This document shows positions 7,022 to 9,038 of a stretch of DNA of 9,038 nucleotides, piece by piece. The notes beneath the pieces were generated by a model. That model was given only the letters and a program-made list of their open reading frames with translations, searched no databases and was not told the DNA's origin. Every line of letters begins with the position of its first letter. The first letter of the stretch is position 1. Origin of the DNA: Candidatus Zixiibacteriota bacterium (GTDB lineage: Bacteria; Zixibacteria; MSB-5A5; GN15; PGXB01); contig LS998015.1 in NCBI GenBank assembly GCA_900498245.1, forward strand, positions 1,238,816-1,247,853. Reading direction: 5' to 3'. The translations under genes were made by a program, and so were the position numbers.

Positions 7022-7696
7022 TCATTTTCCCGGTGGATCGGGAAAAGTCGGCAGAGTGTCGAGAGGAGTAGGGGGTGTTTCACCGCCGCTACCGCCACCG
7101 GCCGCGAGAGCAATGCCTCCCGCTACCAGACCGACACCGAGAGCGATTGCCCACCATTGTTTGTACCAGGCCTTGGAGCCGGATTTAGCCGGAGCCGCAA
7201 CCGGGGCAACCTGCTTCTGAGTCGTGTCAACGGCGACCGCTTTTTGTCCTGTCGTATCCGGTACCGGCGCTTCGCTGTCCACCTGCACCTGGGCCTCTTT
7301 CATCATTTCCACGAATTCGGGAGACTTGATGTCAAGTTCGCCTTTCCAATCCCGATACGCTTTGAAGGCCGCCTTGAACTGATCCATTACCATGCTTTTC
7401 TTTTCGCTGTCATCTTTGAGCATGGCGTAGTAAACCGCGGCCAGAAGAATATGTGCGTTTGACTTCTCTTCAAGCGACAGACTTTCGTTTTTGAGCAGGT
7501 CGTTCAATTCTGCCTCGGCGCACTTATAATTCAGGGTTTTGAAATTCTTGCGGGCGTTATCCAGGGACGGGTTCTTCTTGTCGTAATTGCAGGGCGGCGC
7601 CTGGGCCAGCGTCCATGTCGGCAGAAAAACCGCCTGGGCATAGGCCAGCATCAGCAATAGCGCCACCGCCCGAAGATTGCGGATCCTAATTTGCAT
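7022..7696 (-). CDS. Exported helical-repeat (TPR-like) protein with C-terminal membrane segment
   Basis: A 224-residue protein of unknown function. A signal peptide (MQIRIRNLR, a hydrophobic stretch, then TLAQA ending near 33) precedes a helical region (about 40-130: DNARKNFKTLNYKCAEAELNDLL, then a LLAAVYYAMLKD helix and an FKAAFKAYRDW helix) that resembles a degenerate TPR pair. A Pro/Ala/Thr/Val-rich linker follows (about 138-173). Next come a glycine-rich hydrophobic segment (WWAIALGVGLVAGGIALAAG, 181-200) and a 24-residue tail of Gly, Pro, Thr and acidic residues. Cys36 and Cys59 are the only cysteines and could form a disulfide. The start is clear: GGAGGAGG lies 4 nt before the ATG at 7696, in the 22-nt gap after the kinase. 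This layout (helical repeats, linker, 'KxWW' membrane segment, proline tail) recurs next to kinases and PEGA proteins in FCB bacteria as I recall, but I know no assigned role. Confidence 0.75.
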   Translation of the reverse strand: MQIRIRNLRAVALLLMLAYAQAVFLPTWTLAQAPPCNYDKKNPSLDNARKNFKTLNYKCAEAELNDLLKNESLSLEEKSNAHILLAAVYYAMLKDDSEKKSMVMDQFKAAFKAYRDWKGELDIKSPEFVEMMKEAQVQVDSEAPVPDTTGQKAVAVDTTQKQVAPVAAPAKSGSKAWYKQWWAIALGVGLVAGGIALAAGGGSGGETPPTPLDTLPTFPDPPGK

Positions 7697-7700
7697 GCAA

Positions 7701-7708
7701 CCTCCTCC
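7701..7708 (-). promoter_or_regulatory. Strong ribosome binding site of the TPR-like protein
   Basis: GGAGGAGG on the minus strand, the strongest Shine-Dalgarno match in the window, ending 4 nt before the ATG at 7696. It fills the short gap after the kinase stop codon. It suggests the TPR-like protein may be made in larger amounts than the kinase from the same message (inference). Confidence 0.75.
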
Positions 7709-7718
7709 AATTATAATA

Positions 7719-9038
7719 TTAATGGGTTGACCAATATGTTACCATGTCAACAGATTCGATTCCCTGCCAGTCGGAAGCCCCGAAATCGACCGTCCCGCCG
7801 TTTCCTTTCAAAACAACGTGAGGTCCTCCGCCATAGGGGAAAGTGACTACGGAATCGATCCGATATGAATCCTTGCCCAGAATATCGAGACGCACCTGCC
7901 AGCGGCCCGCTTTCTTCTTGAGATTGAGAACCGGCAATTCGCTGTTCTGATACTGCGTCTTGGAACCGTTAAACGCGATTTGCAGGGTTCCGTCCGGTAT
8001 GTCGGGCGGTATTATACCGACCCTAAATGTGAGGGTGGAAGCGTTGGCGAATCGGTTGGTCAAGTTGTACTCGTTGCTTCGGTCGACGGTGACATTGACG
8101 GTGTCGATCAAAATCGGGAACGCCGGGCTGATGATTGAAACAATATGCTCGCCCGGCTGGACTTCCATTTTTCTGTCAGGAGCCCTCTCTTTCCCGTCGA
8201 CCATAAGCGATACGTTGTATTGCGGAATGATATGAACTAATAATGTCGGCAATTGCACCGCCGGGGCCGCAGGCGTCTCCGTTATTGCAGGCTCCGTTTT
8301 GGCTGAAACGGGCGAAGTAACCGCGGGCTTTTTGCTTTCCGCAGATTCGGTAATTGCCGGTTTGACGGCCATCTTTGCCGTATCGCCCGGAGTGGGTTGG
8401 ATCGCTGGAGGGGAAGAGGTCGATTGTGTAACGGATGATCCGGTATTGGCCGGAGTCCCGCCGGTTGAGGTTGTTCCCGAATTACCCAAATACTGCTTGA
8501 CCGCAAAAGCGGCTACAGCCAGGACAATAATTGTCGCGGCAATGGCAATGAATTTTGATTTGCTTTTCCCGCCGCCATAGGCCTGATCCAGATTGCGGAA
8601 TTCCTTAGCCAAGTCAGCTGCCGTTTGATATCGCTGGGTCGGGTCGGGGTGAGTGGCCTTGCGAAGGATGCGCCGCAATTGGGGTGACATATTTTTGGTC
8701 GCCATACCGCCCCATTCCCCGGGATTGGGGTTGCCGGGATTGCGGTACGGCATCTCATTGGTCGAAAAGTTGAATAGAGTGACCCCCATTTCATAGATAT
8801 CGCTGAGAAAAGGGTTATAGTCGCGGTCCCCGCTCTGCCGTTCCGGGGCCGCAAAAAGCGGTGTCAAGGCCACATATGCCGTCTTAGTCGCCGAACCGCC
8901 CATCTCCTTGGCAATACCGAAATCGATGAGATAAAAATGCTCGTTCTTATCAATCAGCATATTGCCCGGTTTCAAATCCCGGTGGGCAATCTTCTTTTCA
9001 TGGGCATAGGCAAGGGCATCAGTCATGGCCCGTGCCAG
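7719..9038 (-). CDS. Transmembrane Ser/Thr protein kinase (Hanks/PknB type) with PEGA-like sensor region, 5' partial
   Basis: Phosphorylates Ser/Thr on protein targets from the inner membrane. The window holds the last 439 codons; the N-lobe with the glycine loop and ATP lysine is outside. The frame is open to the edge, so the ATG at 9026 is internal. Numbered from the first visible codon: catalytic loop HRDLKPGN (19-26), DFG (39-41), APE (64-66), a DIYEMG helix (80-85), and a C-lobe end with DPTQRYQTAADL (132-143). All are intact, so the kinase is probably active and of the RD class. A single membrane helix follows (about 162-180, FIAIAATIIVLAVAAFAV), then a Thr/Ser/Pro/Ala-rich linker (about 186-262) and a beta-rich extracytoplasmic region. 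There LLVHIIPQYNVSLMVDGKER plus VQPGEHIVSI resembles a PEGA domain, and a second similar unit may follow. There are no PASTA repeats. It is the first visible gene of the four-gene run; the promoter is outside. Confidence 0.93.
   Translation of the reverse strand: MARAMTDALAYAHEKKIAHRDLKPGNMLIDKNEHFYLIDFGIAKEMGGSATKTAYVALTPLFAAPERQSGDRDYNPFLSDIYEMGVTLFNFSTNEMPYRNPGNPNPGEWGGMATKNMSPQLRRILRKATHPDPTQRYQTAADLAKEFRNLDQAYGGGKSKSKFIAIAATIIVLAVAAFAVKQYLGNSGTTSTGGTPANTGSSVTQSTSSPPAIQPTPGDTAKMAVKPAITESAESKKPAVTSPVSAKTEPAITETPAAPAVQLPTLLVHIIPQYNVSLMVDGKERAPDRKMEVQPGEHIVSIISPAFPILIDTVNVTVDRSNEYNLTNRFANASTLTFRVGIIPPDIPDGTLQIAFNGSKTQYQNSELPVLNLKKKAGRWQVRLDILGKDSYRIDSVVTFPYGGGPHVVLKGNGGTVDFGASDWQGIESVDMVTYWSTH

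Noticed and set aside
6995-7462. A 155-codon open frame on the plus strand opposite the TPR-like gene.
   Set aside because: No family resemblance, no plausible ribosome binding site, and fully explained by the opposite-strand gene.

Overview
The window reads as chromosomal DNA of moderate G+C from an uncultured or little-studied bacterium of the FCB group (Fibrobacterota-Chlorobiota-Bacteroidota and relatives). Candidate phyla such as Zixibacteria are a good guess. The main pointer is a secreted protein ending in a 'QNYPNPFNP' plus 'ATGVYFYRLKAG' domain, the hallmark of type IX-type sorting domains. A second is a neighbouring secreted protein of the 'YQGRL...MTPRQ' type. The phylum is an inference; no rRNA gene or single-copy marker is present.

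Layout. (1) Positions 2-1428, plus strand: the end of a phosphate operon, pstB (5' end cut by the window) followed by phoU. (2) Positions 1448-3914, minus strand, convergent with phoU: a tight three-gene operon of an Nramp Mn/Fe transporter (mntH), a tandem-domain universal stress protein, and a 65-residue DUF1858 protein with a CxxC pair. The junctions are TAATG and ATGA overlaps, so translational coupling is likely. A near-consensus promoter precedes mntH. (3) Positions 4063-9038, minus strand: four genes in one run. They are a transmembrane Ser/Thr protein kinase (5' end cut by the window), a secreted helical-repeat protein with a C-terminal membrane segment, a secreted beta-rich protein with a C-terminal coiled coil, and a secreted protein with a C-terminal sorting domain. 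The gaps are 22, 42 and 10 nt, each gene has a good ribosome binding site, and a strong hairpin terminator ends the run.

How they fit together. Blocks 1 and 2 are inorganic ion uptake and stress functions: phosphate import and its PhoU-linked control, and divalent metal import with a stress protein. Block 3 looks like a cell-envelope signalling and surface module: a kinase with a cytoplasmic catalytic domain and an extracytoplasmic PEGA-like sensor, co-expressed with three exported proteins. This is the part most likely to be undescribed, although each protein type is recognisable alone.

There is no stretch above 300 bases without a gene. The longest gap, 3915-4062, holds the block 3 terminator and the mntH promoter. 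I saw no tRNA, rRNA, CRISPR array, insertion sequence or attachment site.
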